A stretch of DNA of 64,000 nucleotides from a candidate division KSB1 bacterium (GTDB lineage Bacteria > Zhuqueibacterota > Zhuqueibacteria > JANLFK01 > Oleimicrobiaceae). Of the stretch, positions 19,641-28,735 are shown one piece after another. The notes beneath the pieces are model-generated. The model searched no databases and had not been told where the DNA came from. It worked only from the letters and a program-made list of their open reading frames with translations. A program made the position numbers and the translations under genes. The stretch is from the NCBI GenBank assembly GCA_024655945.1, contig JANLFK010000012.1:1-64000 (forward strand), written 5' to 3'. Within the stretch, counting starts at the first letter, position 1; each line of letters begins with the position of its first letter.

Positions 19641-19684
19641 CCGACAGCAGCCTGTCTGCAGGCTGCAGACAGGCTGCTTGTCGG
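19641..19684 (-). other. intercistronic stem-loop (20 bp with one bulge)
   Basis: GCAGCCTGTCTGCA (19647-19660) pairs perfectly with TGCAGACAGGCTGC around a 3-nt loop. The stem continues with CCGACA and TGTCGG across a one-base bulge. It lies between the four-repeat gene and GH10. No T-run follows on the minus strand, so partial termination or mRNA protection is more likely than full termination. Confidence 0.6.
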
Positions 19685-19719
19685 GGCTGCAAAGAGGCGA
19701 ACGACAGAAACGAGGAGGT

Positions 19720-22700
19720 CTACTTCATCAAAGTCAGCTTCCGGGTCTCGGTGTACTCGCCCGCTTTCAGCCTGCACAGGTACACGCCGGAGGGCAGGTT
19801 GGAGGCGTCAAAGTTCACGGAGTAGTAGCCCGCAGTCATCCGGCCATTGACCAGGGTGGTCACTGGTCGACCCAACGCGTCGTGGACCACCAGGCTCACC
19901 TCGCCGTCGCGCGGCAAAGCGAACTGAATGGTGGTCGACGGGTTGAACGGGTTCGGATAGTTCTGCCGCAACGCATACTCGGTAGGCACCATCCGATCCG
20001 GCAACATGGCTACCGCAACCAGCAGCGAATCCGGGATCTGGATCGGTTCGCCCATGTCCACATGCACATCGTACAGCTTCAACGCTTTGGCCGTGGCTTG
20101 GTTGCTGACCCCAAAGTTGATGCTGTTGAACTTGGTCGTCACCAGCGGCACATGCTCATCGCTGACAATGCCGGCAAAGTTGTAGGTGCCGTCTTCCTTA
20201 TGGATGTAATACCTTATCTCGGTCTTCCCCTCGCGCACAGGAGCCAACGAGAAAGCAAAGTGATACAGACCGGGTCCACCCACTGCAGCGGCCGGCAGCT
20301 GTGTGCGTGCCGTAAGCACATAGTGATTCGGGCCGTTGGTGCTAAGCCACCCATAGTCGACCACGGCGCCCACGGTACCCAGTTGGCCAATGCCCTGCCA
20401 GTTGGTGAGCTCGTTGTTGCCACTGTGCGGCAGGAAGAGGTAGCCATTGTGGTGACCTTCCGTGCCCGTCCACGAGTCGCCGACAACAACCCCAGCACTA
20501 TCGCTATGGAAGACGCCAAGCCGCAAGGAGCTCCAGCCTTCAAAACCGCCACCCTCGAACTCCATAGAGCCGGTCACAACGAGGGCCTTGCCGGAGGTGA
20601 GTTTCACTTCTCTGGCGAATCCACCACGAATAGCCGCCCAGCCTGTAGGCGCGCTCGTGCCGGAGATGGTGACGTTGCCGTCCACCTCTCCCGGAGTCAA
20701 GGTCCAGCCACCGGTGCGGCCACCAATGAAGCCCCAGTCCGCGACGTAGAACGGGCTGAACGGCGCCTCGGGGATTTCAATGGGTTCGCCGCGGTCCACG
20801 TACACATCGCGCAGGTACATGCCGCGCAGCTTGGCCGGTTCCTCGCCGGGATCACCAATCATGGCAAAGCAGACGCCATTGAACCGCGTGGTGATCCCCG
20901 TGGTGTCGATGGAGGTCGCCGCCCACCAGTAGCTGTTGTCCTCCTTCACGAAATAGAAGCGAACCTCGTTGCTCCCATCCGGCAGCGGGCGCACCGAAAT
21001 CGCCCAGTTGTACACACCGGCAGTCATCTCCGCGCGGAACGGCTCCTGGCGCACAAAACCCATGGAAAGGTGGCTCATGCCGTACGTGCTGATCCACGCA
21101 CCCCCGCGGACCACGCCGTGGTCACCTCCGCCGCCGGCCGCCCAGTTCGGGCTCTCGTTCACCCCGCTGTGCGGCTGGAATAGGTAGCCATAGGCTCGGC
21201 TCTCGTACCCCGTCCAGAACGCAGAGTCGGTATCCACGTTGACCAGCACTCCGGCACTGTCGTGGTAGAATAGACCCCATCGCAGTGCACCCCACCACTT
21301 TGGATCTGCGCCCACAAACTCAATCTGGCCCGTGACGCGGATCGCATTCTCTGCGGTGGCGGTCACCACCTCCTCAAACCCACCGCGAATGGCTGACCAC
21401 TGACCGGGGATTGGCCCGGTATCGCCGCCGATGCCAGCATTCCCCGCATATTCGCCGGGGATGAACTTCCAACCGGCAGTACGCGTCGGCCCCTTGTTAC
21501 CGATGAAACCCCACTGCGCCACGTAAAACGGCACAAACGGCGCCTCCGGTATCTCTATCGGCGCCCCCCGATCCACGTACACATCCTCAAGATACATCCC
21601 CCGCACCGTCGAGGTGCTCCCACCCTGACCACCATTGATCGCAAAACACACCCCGTTAAACTTCGGCGCGATCGTCGTCGTGTCCCGCGACACCGCACCC
21701 CACCAATAACTGTTGTCCTCCTTGATCAGGTAAAACCGCACCTCCTTGGTCCCATCAGCCAACGGCTGCACCGAAACCGCCCAGTTGTAAACCCCCTCCG
21801 TCATCTCCGCACGCCGCGGCTTCTGATCCACAAAGCCCAACGACAAATTGTTCCCATACGTGCTCAACCACGTCCCGTACCGCACTACCCCATGATCACC
21901 CCCTCCCCCATGCGCCCAGTTCGGACGATCCACTACCCCATTGTGCGGCGCAAACAAATACCCATTGGCGTACTTCTCGTACCCATTCCAGTACGCCGAA
22001 TCAGTATCCACATTCACCACCACCCCCGCACTGTCGTGGTAGAACAACCCCCAGCGCAACGCATTCCACCACTTCGGATCTCCCCCCACAAAGCGAATCT
22101 TCCCCGTCACCCGAATCGCGTTCTCCTGAGTGGCCGTCACCACCTCCTCAAACCCACCACGAATCGCGCTCCACTGGCCATCCAGCAATGCCTGATCGCC
22201 AGCTACCCCCGCATTGCCGGCAAACTCCCCAGGCACAAACTTCCAACCACTGGTACGCGTCGGCCCCTTGTTACCGATGAAACCCCACTGCGCCACGTAA
22301 AACGGCACAAACGGCGCCTCCGGTATCTCTATCGGCGCCCCCCGATCCACGTACACATCCTCAAGATACATCCCCCGCACCGTCGAGGTGCTCCCACCCT
22401 GACCACCATTGATCGCAAAACACACCCCGTTAAACTTCGGCGCGATCGTCGTCGTGTCCCGCGACACCGCACCCCACCAATAACTGTTGTCCTCCTTGAT
22501 CAGGTAAAACCGCACCTCCTTGGTCCCATCAGCCAACGGCTGCACCGAAACCGCCCAGTTGTAAACCCCCTCCGTCATCTCCGCACGCCGCGGCTTCTGA
22601 TCCACAAAGCCCAACGACAAATTGTTCCCATACGTGCTCAACCACGTCCCGTACCGCACTACCCCATGATCACCCCCTCCCCCATGCGCCCAGTTCGGAC

Positions 22701-23154
22701 GATCCACTACCCCATTGTGCGGCGCAAACAAATACCCATTGGCGTACTTCTCGTACCCATTCCAGTACGCCGAATCAGTATCCACATTCACCACCACCCC
22801 CGCACTGTCGTGGTAGAACAACCCCCAGCGCAACGCATTCCACCACTTCGGATCTCCCCCCACAAAGCGAATCTTCCCCGTCACCCGAATCGCGTTCTCC
22901 TGAGTGGCCGTCACCACCTCCTCAAACCCACCACGAATCGCGCTCCACTGGCCATCCAGCAATGCCTGATCGCCAGCTACCCCCGCATTGCCGGCAAACT
23001 CCCCAGGCACAAACTTCCAACCACTGGTACGCGTCGGCCCCTTGTTACCGATGAAACCCCACGTTTGCACCGCGCTCTGGCCGAGCGCCACCGTCTCCCC
23101 CACGGCGACAGCTGCGATCACCAGAGCCACGAACAAGTAGCGAGCTCCTTTCAT
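19720..23154 (-). CDS. large secreted four-repeat protein with T9SS tail, unknown function
   Basis: An 1144-residue exported protein (signal peptide to about residue 26, VALGQ). It consists of four tandem units of about 258 residues, starting at W32, W290, W548 and W807 with the motif WGFIGNKGPTRT (degenerate in unit 4, WGFIGGRTGGW). A T9SS tail follows from about residue 1070 (LRQNYPNPFNPSTTIQF ... KLTLMK). Each unit contains FVGGDPKWWNALRWGLF-like and NGYLFAPHNGV-like strands, a GGGGDHG loop, and ends VYVDRGAPIEIPEAPF. This looks like an all-beta jelly-roll, perhaps carbohydrate binding (inference). Units 1 and 2 are identical at DNA level; units 3 and 4 have diverged. ATG at 23154 behind AGGAGGG. 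It sits between a T9SS beta-helix protein and GH10 downstream of the TonB receptor. I know no function for it. Confidence 0.85.
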   Translation of the reverse strand: MKGARYLFVALVIAAVAVGETVALGQSAVQTWGFIGNKGPTRTSGWKFVPGEFAGNAGVAGDQALLDGQWSAIRGGFEEVVTATQENAIRVTGKIRFVGGDPKWWNALRWGLFYHDSAGVVVNVDTDSAYWNGYEKYANGYLFAPHNGVVDRPNWAHGGGGDHGVVRYGTWLSTYGNNLSLGFVDQKPRRAEMTEGVYNWAVSVQPLADGTKEVRFYLIKEDNSYWWGAVSRDTTTIAPKFNGVCFAINGGQGGSTSTVRGMYLEDVYVDRGAPIEIPEAPFVPFYVAQWGFIGNKGPTRTSGWKFVPGEFAGNAGVAGDQALLDGQWSAIRGGFEEVVTATQENAIRVTGKIRFVGGDPKWWNALRWGLFYHDSAGVVVNVDTDSAYWNGYEKYANGYLFAPHNGVVDRPNWAHGGGGDHGVVRYGTWLSTYGNNLSLGFVDQKPRRAEMTEGVYNWAVSVQPLADGTKEVRFYLIKEDNSYWWGAVSRDTTTIAPKFNGVCFAINGGQGGSTSTVRGMYLEDVYVDRGAPIEIPEAPFVPFYVAQWGFIGNKGPTRTAGWKFIPGEYAGNAGIGGDTGPIPGQWSAIRGGFEEVVTATAENAIRVTGQIEFVGADPKWWGALRWGLFYHDSAGVLVNVDTDSAFWTGYESRAYGYLFQPHSGVNESPNWAAGGGGDHGVVRGGAWISTYGMSHLSMGFVRQEPFRAEMTAGVYNWAISVRPLPDGSNEVRFYFVKEDNSYWWAATSIDTTGITTRFNGVCFAMIGDPGEEPAKLRGMYLRDVYVDRGEPIEIPEAPFSPFYVADWGFIGGRTGGWTLTPGEVDGNVTISGTSAPTGWAAIRGGFAREVKLTSGKALVVTGSMEFEGGGFEGWSSLRLGVFHSDSAGVVVGDSWTGTEGHHNGYLFLPHSGNNELTNWQGIGQLGTVGAVVDYGWLSTNGPNHYVLTARTQLPAAAVGGPGLYHFAFSLAPVREGKTEIRYYIHKEDGTYNFAGIVSDEHVPLVTTKFNSINFGVSNQATAKALKLYDVHVDMGEPIQIPDSLLVAVAMLPDRMVPTEYALRQNYPNPFNPSTTIQFALPRDGEVSLVVHDALGRPVTTLVNGRMTAGYYSVNFDASNLPSGVYLCRLKAGEYTETRKLTLMK
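21479..23062 (-). repeat. exact tandem duplication, 774-bp period
   Basis: Bases 21479-22288 and 22253-23062 read identically (810 bp, overlapping by 36). They encode units 1 and 2 of the four-repeat protein. The edges are sharp: the base before each copy and the base after each copy differ. Codon use inside the copies favours GGG, TTG, CGG, GCG and TTT, while units 3 and 4 use more GGC, CTC and ATC. Confidence 0.92.
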
Positions 23155-23244
23155 CTCACCGCCCTCCTCTTTTGTTTGTGGTGCTGCGCCTCATACGGGT
23201 CTCGATCGAGAAGCCGCAGCAAGAGCTCTTCTCCTTCGCCGCCA

Positions 23245-23286
23245 CGGTTGCCCCTCCCTTTGCGTGCTGCCCGGGAGGGGCAACCG
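23245..23286 (-). other. intercistronic stem-loop (14 bp)
   Basis: CGGTTGCCCCTCCC (23245-23258) pairs perfectly with GGGAGGGGCAACCG (23273-23286) around a 14-nt loop. It lies between the T9SS beta-helix gene and the four-repeat gene. There is no T-run after it on the minus strand. With the stem-loop at 19641 it suggests post-transcriptional tuning of the operon. Confidence 0.6.
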
Positions 23287-23310
23287 CAGACTGACCCGCC
23301 AACGCTCCTG

Positions 23311-25125
23311 CTACTTAAGCAAAACGAACTTCCTCGTCAAGGACACGCCCTCGCCCTCGAGGCGATACAGGTACACACCGCCTGGGAGCTTTGAGCCGTC
23401 AAAGGTGACGGTATGCTCACCAGCAGCTGTCACTCCGTCCACCAACGTGGCCACCTTTTGCCCCAGGCCATTGTACACCGTCAGCCGAATCCGCCCCGCC
23501 GTGGGCAGGGAGAAGGGGATCTTGGTTCTCGGGTTGAACGGGTTCGGGTAGTTTTGGGCGAGTCGAAAGCCTGTGGGCAGAGGGTTCGCGACGGGCGGTT
23601 CCACACTGCTCTGCGGGTCGATGCCCGTGTCCCGCCAGGTCAAGATTCTTGCCCGCTCCTGGTCAGCCTGCGCGCTCCAGCGCTCGTACTGCTCAGGCCA
23701 CCAGTGGTAGAGATCTCCCAGCGGGAAGCCACCCATGGCTGCAGTCTTCAGAGTATCATTCCGGTAAGCCAAGTTCTCCGGCAGAGGCCACGTCTGATAA
23801 TAGCCTGCGTCCGGGTCGTAGGCCCAATTGGTGTCCGCGTTGGTGCTCCACTTGTAGTTCAGAAACACCTTGATGGCCTCCAAGTCGGTAGGTGGCACCA
23901 GAATGCGCGGGTTCAGCGCCGAAATGGGCTTTCCCCTCAGGACTCCGCTGGTCTCCCGCACAAACTCCAGCCCATTGTAAAGACTGTCCATGGTCATATA
24001 CGGGAAACGACTGTCGTCGTTGAAGAAGGCAATGGTCGAGTCGTTGAGCATCGGCATGGGCGCCGGCACCATGTCGACCTCGCGGTTCCTCTTCTTCTCC
24101 TTGCTATACGGGCAGTTTACCATCCAATCGGTGAGCCAATCCTCCAGGTAGTAGGCGTTATGGGCGAACAGGATACGGCGATCTTGCTCGGTGAAGGGCA
24201 CGCTGAATCCGAAGTCCGCGACCTTCCCAATCGCAATCGTACCGCCGAACGGCACTCCCCCACCCAGCTGGGCAGGAATGTATCCGAACATGTAGGTGTT
24301 GACAAAGAGCGAGTTGGTGACGTTCATCTTCCACCACCACCCCGACTCCAAGACGAACATGACCACGTTCATGAAGGTGCAGTGGTTGAAGTAGACTTCA
24401 TCACCGTACTCCCCACCCTCCTGCATGTACACGTAGCCGATGTTGGCGAAGGTGCAGTTCTCGAAGTAGACATAGTCGTTGTGCCAGCCGGTCGTGGCAT
24501 AAGGGAAGGACAAGGCGCGGCCGTAGTACCGCAGGTGGGTGTCGATGCAGTTGCGGAAGTAGCAGTTCTTGAACGTACCTCTGAAGCGTTCCGCGGTAAC
24601 GGTCACGGCCCCACCAGCATTGGGGGGACAAGAAGAGTACTCGAAGACCACATTCTCGAAGATGCCCACTTCCCCCTTGCCAGATGCGTTGGCTACCGGG
24701 TCGTCTTCGAACTGAATAGTTGTCCCTACCTGCGCCCCAGCGGTGTTGGCATAGCGAAGCCAAACGTTCTTCATGGTGAGATCACCGAAGCAGTCGAACA
24801 TGAAGTTGGTGGCGACCCCGCCGCTTGAGGTCCACACGATCTGGGGCGGTGCCTCTTCCTGTTTTCTCCCCACTGGCGGCCCAACGATTTCCAGATGTTC
24901 CCCCTGGGGTACCGTGATGGTGCCGGTGATGATGTAGTAGCCTAACCTCTCCAGCTTAAAGACCGTCCTTGACAGGGTTCCGGCGTTGATCTTCTCCTGA
25001 ACCGCGACGTTCAGATTCCCCTCGCCCGCCAAGTCACTGGCCACGTACACTGTGTCCCTCTGTTGCGCGTAGGACACCGTTGCCAGGACCAGAGTGATGA
25101 CAAACATCATTAGCCAGCGCCTCAT
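23311..25125 (-). CDS. secreted beta-helix-like protein with T9SS tail, next to the TonB receptor
   Basis: A 604-residue exported protein (signal peptide to about residue 20, TVSYAQ). The middle part (about 60-330) has coils typical of a right-handed parallel beta-helix (LTMKNVWLRYANT, FKNCYFRNC, FENCTFANIGYVYM, FNHCTFMNVVMFV). A loop-rich region with WSTNADTNWAYDPDAGYY follows, then the T9SS tail (LAQNYPNPFNPRTKIPF ... KFVLLK). The strong AAGGAGGAG site selects the ATG at 25125; an in-frame start 19 codons upstream has none. It follows the receptor by 99 bp, the position where SusD usually sits, but shows no lipobox and no SusD-like helical repeats. It may be a surface glycan-binding partner of the receptor or an enzyme. 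Function unknown. Confidence 0.8.
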   Translation of the reverse strand: MRRWLMMFVITLVLATVSYAQQRDTVYVASDLAGEGNLNVAVQEKINAGTLSRTVFKLERLGYYIITGTITVPQGEHLEIVGPPVGRKQEEAPPQIVWTSSGGVATNFMFDCFGDLTMKNVWLRYANTAGAQVGTTIQFEDDPVANASGKGEVGIFENVVFEYSSCPPNAGGAVTVTAERFRGTFKNCYFRNCIDTHLRYYGRALSFPYATTGWHNDYVYFENCTFANIGYVYMQEGGEYGDEVYFNHCTFMNVVMFVLESGWWWKMNVTNSLFVNTYMFGYIPAQLGGGVPFGGTIAIGKVADFGFSVPFTEQDRRILFAHNAYYLEDWLTDWMVNCPYSKEKKRNREVDMVPAPMPMLNDSTIAFFNDDSRFPYMTMDSLYNGLEFVRETSGVLRGKPISALNPRILVPPTDLEAIKVFLNYKWSTNADTNWAYDPDAGYYQTWPLPENLAYRNDTLKTAAMGGFPLGDLYHWWPEQYERWSAQADQERARILTWRDTGIDPQSSVEPPVANPLPTGFRLAQNYPNPFNPRTKIPFSLPTAGRIRLTVYNGLGQKVATLVDGVTAAGEHTVTFDGSKLPGGVYLYRLEGEGVSLTRKFVLLK

Positions 25126-25165
25126 GACTTCTCCTCCTTCTGCTGCGTCCACTGTTCTTGTCGCA

Positions 25166-25198
25166 CCAGCGCACCACCCCATTTGCGATGAGCGCTGG
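25166..25198 (-). other. weak intercistronic stem-loop
   Basis: CCAGCGC (25166-25172) and GCGCTGG (25192-25198) form a 7-bp stem with a 19-nt loop between the TonB receptor gene and the next gene. Much weaker than the hairpins at 19641 and 23245. Confidence 0.3.
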
Positions 25199-25224
25199 AT
25201 TCAGCTTCCCCGCGCACCACGGCC

Positions 25225-28200
25225 TCAAATGCGGTAGCGAATGCCCAGGTTTGCCACCAAGCCGTAGTTCTGAACGCTGGTAAATCCGCCAATGGATTTT
25301 TGCGCCGACATGTTCGAACGGCTGTTAAGATTCACCGCATCGAAGAATGCCTCCAAGCCCCACCAGGGCAGTTTCTGCCGCATGGACAGGTCAACACGGA
25401 AGAAATCGTTGGTGAAACCATCCTGCTCGGGGAACGCACCGACATAGCTCACGGAATTGCCCTGGAACACGAACGACAGACGCATCGAAAAACCTTTCAG
25501 GTCGTAGCCGAGGTAGGCGTTGGCCACGTCATTGGGCTGGTAGATCAGCCGGCCTTCGCGGGTGCTGTCGGTGGTGAAAACGAGGAATCTCGGCTCTCGA
25601 GAGCCGGGTTTCCAATTAGGATTGGGGGCAGTCTTCTCATCGCGCAAGGGATACACTGCATCAGAGCTCATATGCGCATAGTTCAAGCCAAGAACCAAGC
25701 CTGACAAGGGTTGAGGCAAGTACCAGAAGTTGGTCTGGAAGTCAAACTCAATGCCCTCCACATGAGCGGGTGAGCGACCGTTGACGTAGGTGTAGAGCCA
25801 TGCGCCGTCCTTGGGCTCCGAGAAGCCTCCCCCTGTAAAGGTGATTCTATAGGATCCCAGAGAATCCAACCCGGCTGGGGCGGTCTTGTGGAGTTTGTAT
25901 TGCGAGTAGTAGGTAAAGTTCTCCACCTTCTTGCGGAAGACCCCCACCGACAGGAGACCCAACTTGCTGCCGTGGAGAGTGAGCTGAGCATCATGGTTGT
26001 AGGCATGGGCAGTCTTCAGCTTAGGGTTGCCCGCCCACACAGCGCCGCCGTCATAGCTTATGGTGAATTTCGGGGACAGCTGATGGTAATCAGGGCGAGC
26101 CAGGCTCTGCGCGTACGCATAGCGTAGGTCAAGCCAGCGGAAGAGTTTCAGCTTTGCCTGTGCCATGGGCAGCCAAAACTCATTGCCGGGGCGGGCCGTC
26201 ACCTCGTCGTAGTATTGCTCCTGGTCTTGCGGACTCCTGGCATCTCTCATGTTGTACGCGGTGTAGTCAGAGGTCACTTTCTCATAGCGAATGCCACCCA
26301 CCAGCGTCAGGGCGCCGACAAAAGGATGGAGCCCAAAGACTTCCCCCACTGGCGGCAAGTTCAGTTCCGCCATCGCGTAGCCTGCTGAGTAGCGCTCCAC
26401 ATAGCTATAGTCGTTCGCCAGCCGCTGGAATATTCCTTCGAACCACCCACCAGCGTTGGTGCCCGTGGACTTGTTGACAAAGTTGGTGTCGGTGCGGAGA
26501 TAGTGCGCCATGGCCAGCGGCAGGGACGGGTCGCCTGCCCAGTAGAATTGCCCGAACTTGTTATCCAAGAAAGCTCCCATGAGCTTCCTGTCGCCCATGA
26601 ACCTTGCTGCAGTAAACATCCCTGTGGATGGATCATAGTCCACCCCGAAGCGACTCACCAGCGTATCCAGCATGGCGTTGTTGATCTGGCTGCCGCGTCT
26701 GAGCTCGCCGTACGGGGTCTCCTGGTCGTTGTTATGGTCACCACGCCGGAACTGCCCGCCGAACTTCAGGTAGCCGTGAAATATTGGACCAACACGAATC
26801 GGCACCCGCAAATTGCTTGAGTACTCCTGGTTGCTCTCCTTGTACGTGCTCGCAAACAGGTTTAGGTTGGTCAGGTAGGTCTTTTCTGGCCCATAGTACT
26901 CCACTTGTGTCTTCAGGTCCTCTGGTTTCTTGTTGATTCCCACTTCCCCCCCTGTGCCACCGGTCTGTCGGTATATCAAGTAGGGGGAGTCGGGCAGACT
27001 GTTCTTTGAGTAGGTGCTGGCGAATTTGAGCTGCAGGGAGAACCGTCGAAAGTCCTGACTGAAGTCCAGGGAGTTGGTCGCCATGTCGATGGTATTTGTG
27101 CCACCTCTGTAGGTAAAGTCGATCCGCCTGTCCAGGTAGTTCAGTACGGTGCGGTGGTCATGAAAATCGGACTGCAGGCGCGCCAAGACGTTGACGGACT
27201 TGAGCGAACCCGACCGGAGGCGGTAGTCGAGAATCAGGTTGGCACCCAGGCGCTTGCGCGTTTCGATGTGACGATTGAGCGCGACGTTGTTCACGCGCAC
27301 GGGCCGATATCCGGTGGTAGTGTCTATGGTGCTGCTGGCCGTGGCATAGGCGGCGCTCATGTTGTCTGAGTTTCGATCGTACTTTTCCAAGTTGCCCAGT
27401 ACATAGACACCAAGCCTCTCGTCGAAGAAACGCTTGCTGGTCGAGGCCACGGCGCGGTAGTTGTCGTAGGTGCCGCTCTTCCTCGTATAGCCGGATTGCC
27501 AGAGCAAGTCATGGTGGAGCTCCGATGGAGCCTCGCGCAACTCCATGTTGACGGTGCCGCCTATAGTGTTCGCGTCCATGTCCGGCGTGAGCGACTTGTA
27601 GAGAGCTATGGTCTTTATCATGTAAGGCGAAATCATGGAGACATCGGTGCTGCGGTCCGTGTTAAGAGTGCCTGCAGTCGTCCCTGGCTGAGAGGCGACG
27701 CCGATCTGGGTGCTGCCGGTGGAGGCGAGCCTCACGCCTTCCAAAGAGACTGCGTTGTATTGCGGAGCAAGACCGCGGATGACCACCTTGTTCGCCTCAC
27801 CAGAGCTAAGGAGGGTGGAGACCCCAGGCAAGCGGCTGATGGCCTGCGCAGCGTTGAAGTCGGGCAGCTCCTGAATGCGCGCTTCCGACACCACATTAGC
27901 GATCTTGTCGGAGGCAAGTTGCTGGGTGATTGCCTGAATCTGCCCTTGCGCTTGTGCAGTGACGACCACTTCTTTGCCCCTCAGCACCACCCGCTCCAAG
28001 GCAAAGTCCTGCCGGATGGTTCCACTGCCGGTCACCATGACGTCAATGTTCACAGTACTGTAGCCTATGTAGGAGACTACCAGGGTGTGCTTGCCAAGGG
28101 GGACGTTGTAGATTGTGTAGTAACCTTCGAGGTCGGATGCGGCACCCATGGTGGTACCCTTGATGAAGACGTTTGCGGATGGCAGAGCTTCTTTGGTGTC

Positions 28201-28356
28201 TTTGTCAAAAACCCTCCCCTTGATTACCGCGGCAGCCATCAGCAGGTGGGGCATGAGCAAAATCAGAAGCAGACACAGGAGGAAGCGGCCCCCCTCGAAT
28301 TGGGCTGATCGCCAGAGAACGTACTTTCCGGAAAAACGAGCAGATTTTCTGGTCAT
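25225..28356 (-). CDS. TonB-dependent outer-membrane receptor (SusC-like, carboxypeptidase-regulatory N-domain)
   Basis: A 1043-residue outer-membrane transporter. A signal sequence (hydrophobic about 25-42) is followed by a carboxypeptidase-regulatory-like domain (IKGRVFDKDTKEALPSANV, about 45-120), a plug (about 150-320, with ISRLPGVSTLLSSGEANKV and VIRGLAPQYNAVSLEGV) and a long beta-barrel ending in the strand LVANLGIRYRI. Its 5' position in the xylan operon suggests import of xylo-oligosaccharides. There is no SusD gene beside it. The start is the ATG at 28356 behind AGGAGAGG; the frame continues 75 codons upstream without a signal. The promoter is about 390 bp upstream and overlaps a LacI-type site, so induction by xylan breakdown products is expected (inference). 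Confidence 0.92.
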   Translation of the reverse strand: MTRKSARFSGKYVLWRSAQFEGGRFLLCLLLILLMPHLLMAAAVIKGRVFDKDTKEALPSANVFIKGTTMGAASDLEGYYTIYNVPLGKHTLVVSYIGYSTVNIDVMVTGSGTIRQDFALERVVLRGKEVVVTAQAQGQIQAITQQLASDKIANVVSEARIQELPDFNAAQAISRLPGVSTLLSSGEANKVVIRGLAPQYNAVSLEGVRLASTGSTQIGVASQPGTTAGTLNTDRSTDVSMISPYMIKTIALYKSLTPDMDANTIGGTVNMELREAPSELHHDLLWQSGYTRKSGTYDNYRAVASTSKRFFDERLGVYVLGNLEKYDRNSDNMSAAYATASSTIDTTTGYRPVRVNNVALNRHIETRKRLGANLILDYRLRSGSLKSVNVLARLQSDFHDHRTVLNYLDRRIDFTYRGGTNTIDMATNSLDFSQDFRRFSLQLKFASTYSKNSLPDSPYLIYRQTGGTGGEVGINKKPEDLKTQVEYYGPEKTYLTNLNLFASTYKESNQEYSSNLRVPIRVGPIFHGYLKFGGQFRRGDHNNDQETPYGELRRGSQINNAMLDTLVSRFGVDYDPSTGMFTAARFMGDRKLMGAFLDNKFGQFYWAGDPSLPLAMAHYLRTDTNFVNKSTGTNAGGWFEGIFQRLANDYSYVERYSAGYAMAELNLPPVGEVFGLHPFVGALTLVGGIRYEKVTSDYTAYNMRDARSPQDQEQYYDEVTARPGNEFWLPMAQAKLKLFRWLDLRYAYAQSLARPDYHQLSPKFTISYDGGAVWAGNPKLKTAHAYNHDAQLTLHGSKLGLLSVGVFRKKVENFTYYSQYKLHKTAPAGLDSLGSYRITFTGGGFSEPKDGAWLYTYVNGRSPAHVEGIEFDFQTNFWYLPQPLSGLVLGLNYAHMSSDAVYPLRDEKTAPNPNWKPGSREPRFLVFTTDSTREGRLIYQPNDVANAYLGYDLKGFSMRLSFVFQGNSVSYVGAFPEQDGFTNDFFRVDLSMRQKLPWWGLEAFFDAVNLNSRSNMSAQKSIGGFTSVQNYGLVANLGIRYRI

Positions 28357-28735
28357 GGCAATTGCCTCTCCTGTTTTCCGGTCGTGACTGTTACCCATGG
28401 CACCATGGCTCGGCCTCCGTTGCCTTGGAAGCAGAGTAGCCGAAACGCAGATACCACCGTCGCCGACTCGCGATGTGCTCCCACGGAGGTCGTCTTCCCA
28501 TGGCGCTGCCAAAGCTGTTGAGAATTCCTGATGGACTGCTATGAGAAAGGCTGTACGGGCCAGGTTGTTCTGCGGCCCCATTGGAGAGAAACGCAGAGGA
28601 AGGATTGCTAAGAATGCGGTTCATGGCTCACAATATCCTTAGCTCGTTAGCAGATGCCCTGGAAGCACCCCAGGCTCGCATCTCGTCTTCGACAGCTACA
28701 GCCGGATATTGTCACAGCAGTGAGGACAGACTCAC
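28357..28735 (-). other. long 5' leader of the TonB receptor operon
   Basis: About 380 nt between the mapped promoter and the receptor start codon. The reading frame in phase with the receptor has no signal sequence or ribosome site and is probably untranslated. I see no recognisable riboswitch fold. Confidence 0.4.

Noticed and set aside
21479-23062. CRISPR or satellite array
   Set aside because: The repeats are 774 bp long, directly adjacent and in frame with a secreted protein. There are no short repeats separated by unique spacers.
21892-23394. 500-codon open frame on the plus strand
   Set aside because: It runs antisense to the exactly duplicated units, whose G-rich codons leave no stops in the complement. 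Its sequence is repetitive Arg/Pro/His, without motif or ribosome site.
23311-25125. SusD homologue
   Set aside because: It has a T9SS tail, no lipobox and beta-helix coils instead of SusD helical repeats.
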